A DNA stretch of 8,259 nucleotides from Betaproteobacteria bacterium (GTDB lineage Bacteria > Pseudomonadota > Gammaproteobacteria > Burkholderiales > Rhodocyclaceae). Below are positions 7,465-8,259 of the stretch, one piece after another. Position 1 is the stretch's first letter. Each line of letters opens with the position of its first letter. Below the pieces are notes generated by a model that was not told the origin of the DNA, searched no databases, and saw nothing but the letters and a program-made list of their open reading frames with translations. The stretch spans positions 1 to 8,259 of the forward strand of contig JAEHDO010000421.1 in NCBI GenBank assembly GCA_016880375.1, in the 5' to 3' direction. The position numbers and the translations under genes are program-made.

Positions 7465-7929
7465 CTACCTGAGATTGCCGATTTCCTTCTTCAGGGCCTC
7501 GATATTGCGTTCGTGAAGCGCCACCTTGTCCTTGTAAGGCTGCAGACGACCGAGCACCTGCTGGTAGTTGCGCTCGTCACCCGTGCGAATCGCCTCCTGC
7601 TCGGCGAGTTCCTTCTTCGCCTGATCAAGGCTTTTCTGCTCGGTAGCCAGTTCCTGCTCGAGAATCTTGCGCCGGTCACTGTCGCGCGCCTTTTGCGTGT
7701 CGCCATCGACCTTGGGAAAGCCGCTCGGTGAAGGCGTCGCTGCCCGGCCGGGTACGGTCGACACGCGCTGGTCGCGGCTCAAAGCAGAGCATTTGGCCTT
7801 GGCGGAAGGCTTGGTGTTGGTATAAGTAACGTGGCCATCGTCGTCAACACACTTATAGACGTCTGCCCTCGCCAGCGGAACAACCAGCAGGCCAAGCCAG
7901 ATCAAGATAAGTTTTTGCCAAATATTCAT
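7465..7929 (-). CDS. Secreted DUF4124 protein with C-terminal coiled coil
   Basis: A 154-residue exported protein of unknown function. With the start at 7929 it has a Sec signal peptide (MNIWQK, a hydrophobic stretch, a likely cut after LARA at residue 22). The mature protein begins DVYKCVDDDGHVTYTNTKP, the hallmark of DUF4124, a small beta domain found in many proteobacterial envelope proteins. Residues ~85-154 are rich in Glu, Lys, Gln and Leu with heptad-like spacing and probably form a coiled coil. The frame is open to 7962, but the upstream part would overlap the candidate -10 element and precede the signal peptide, so I prefer the inner ATG; GGCGGA lies five bases before it. It sits between glnA and ntrB on the same strand. 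I recall this order in related betaproteobacteria, but a role in nitrogen control is not established. Confidence 0.85.
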   Translation of the reverse strand: MNIWQKLILIWLGLLVVPLARADVYKCVDDDGHVTYTNTKPSAKAKCSALSRDQRVSTVPGRAATPSPSGFPKVDGDTQKARDSDRRKILEQELATEQKSLDQAKKELAEQEAIRTGDERNYQQVLGRLQPYKDKVALHERNIEALKKEIGNLR

Positions 7930-7961
7930 GATGTTCCGCCGTGAAACGAGAACCTGCATCA

Positions 7962-7990
7962 AGTGTATGCGAAGACCCGGTTCTTTACAA
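7962..7990 (-). promoter_or_regulatory. Candidate sigma70 promoter for the DUF4124-ntrB-ntrC unit
   Basis: On the minus strand TTGTAA (7985-7990, 4 of 6 to -35) and TACACT (7962-7967, 4 of 6 to -10) are 17 bases apart. Transcription would start near 7955, giving a leader of roughly 25 bases before the ATG at 7929. Its place just after the glnA terminator suggests independent basal expression of ntrBC. Found by eye only. Confidence 0.35.
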
Positions 7991-8015
7991 ACGCTTTCGA
8001 CGCCGGAAAGTGCAC

Positions 8016-8047
8016 AAAAAAAGGACGGCCGCAGCCGTCCTTTTTTT
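8016..8047 (-). terminator. Intrinsic terminator of glnA
   Basis: Seven A's, GGACGGC, the loop CGCA, GCCGTCC and seven T's form a perfect hairpin (7 GC-rich pairs, 14 with the A/T arms) with a 4-base loop. On the minus strand the A-run becomes a T-tract directly after the stem, 14 bases beyond the glnA stop codon. The symmetric A/T arms would let it work in both directions. Confidence 0.92.
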
Positions 8048-8061
8048 GGTCCTCCAACGAA

Positions 8062-8259
8062 TCAGAGCGAGTAATACATGTCGTACTCGACCGGGTGGGT
8101 GGTCATGCGGAAGCGCGTGACCTCCTCCATCTTCAACTCGATGTAGGCATCGATCATCTCGTTGGAGAAGACGCCGCCGCGGGTGAGGAACTCGCGGTCC
8201 TTGTCGAGGTAGTCCAGCGCCTGGTCGAGCGAGGAGCAGACGGTCGGGATCTTGGCATC
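8062..8259 (-). CDS. glnA: Glutamine synthetase type I, C-terminal fragment
   Basis: Glutamine synthetase condenses ammonia and glutamate with ATP to glutamine and is the main ammonium-assimilating enzyme and main NtrC target. The 65 visible residues are the C-terminal end of the ~470-residue GSI subunit: [19 protein letters not shown], then [19 protein letters not shown], then a closing [11 protein letters not shown]. The E. coli enzyme ends in the same way (HPVEFELYYSV). The 5' part, with the active site and the adenylylated tyrosine, lies beyond the window edge, as does the promoter where NtrC would act. The gene is followed by a strong terminator and is on the same strand as ntrBC downstream. 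Confidence 0.96.
   Translation of the reverse strand, partial: DAKIPTVCSSLDQALDYLDKDREFLTRGGVFSNEMIDAYIELKMEEVTRFRMTTHPVEYDMYYSL

Overview
The window looks like one end of a metagenome-derived contig from a GC-rich betaproteobacterium, plausibly Rhodocyclales-like. That assignment is inference from protein style and from the gene order glnA - DUF4124 gene - ntrB - ntrC and birA - coaX. No rRNA or other phylogenetic marker is present to prove it. The first ~240 bases do not belong with the rest. They begin with 15 C's and encode the N-terminus of an FtsZ of spirochaete-like type, which stops abruptly where a minus-strand tryptophan-synthase-beta-like (TrpB2) gene begins. I read this as an assembly or library chimera.

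Layout, left to right. 1-240: foreign ftsZ fragment. 241-415 (minus): 5' end of a trpB2-type gene with a strong ribosome binding site. 416-598: intergenic region with a candidate minus-strand promoter and a weak inverted repeat. 599-3597 (minus): birA (biotin-protein ligase without the DNA-binding domain), coaX (type III pantothenate kinase, 4-base overlap with birA) and a secreted DUF4139 protein, probably co-transcribed. 3598-3689: divergent intergenic region. 3690-4895 (plus): a lipoprotein related to M48 metallopeptidases in which both zinc-binding histidines of HExxH are arginine, followed by three 17-residue repeats and a lysine-rich tail. 4927-7929 (minus): a secreted DUF4124 coiled-coil protein, then ntrB and ntrC (4-base overlap), the two-component system controlling nitrogen assimilation. 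7930-8061: candidate promoter and a strong terminator. 8062-8259 (minus): the C-terminal end of glnA, glutamine synthetase.

How the genes work together. GlnA assimilates ammonium, and NtrB/NtrC sense nitrogen status (via PII) and activate sigma54 promoters such as that of glnA. The terminator after glnA and a separate candidate promoter before the DUF4124 gene suggest that ntrBC can be expressed independently of glnA. BirA and CoaX serve cofactor metabolism (biotin attachment and the first step of CoA synthesis). Most of the window is ordinary core genome, and I see no defence system, mobile element, CRISPR array or RNA gene. The items most worth a second look are the degenerate M48 lipoprotein with its repeat and polybasic tail, the left-end chimera, and an NtrC-site-like palindrome inside ntrB.
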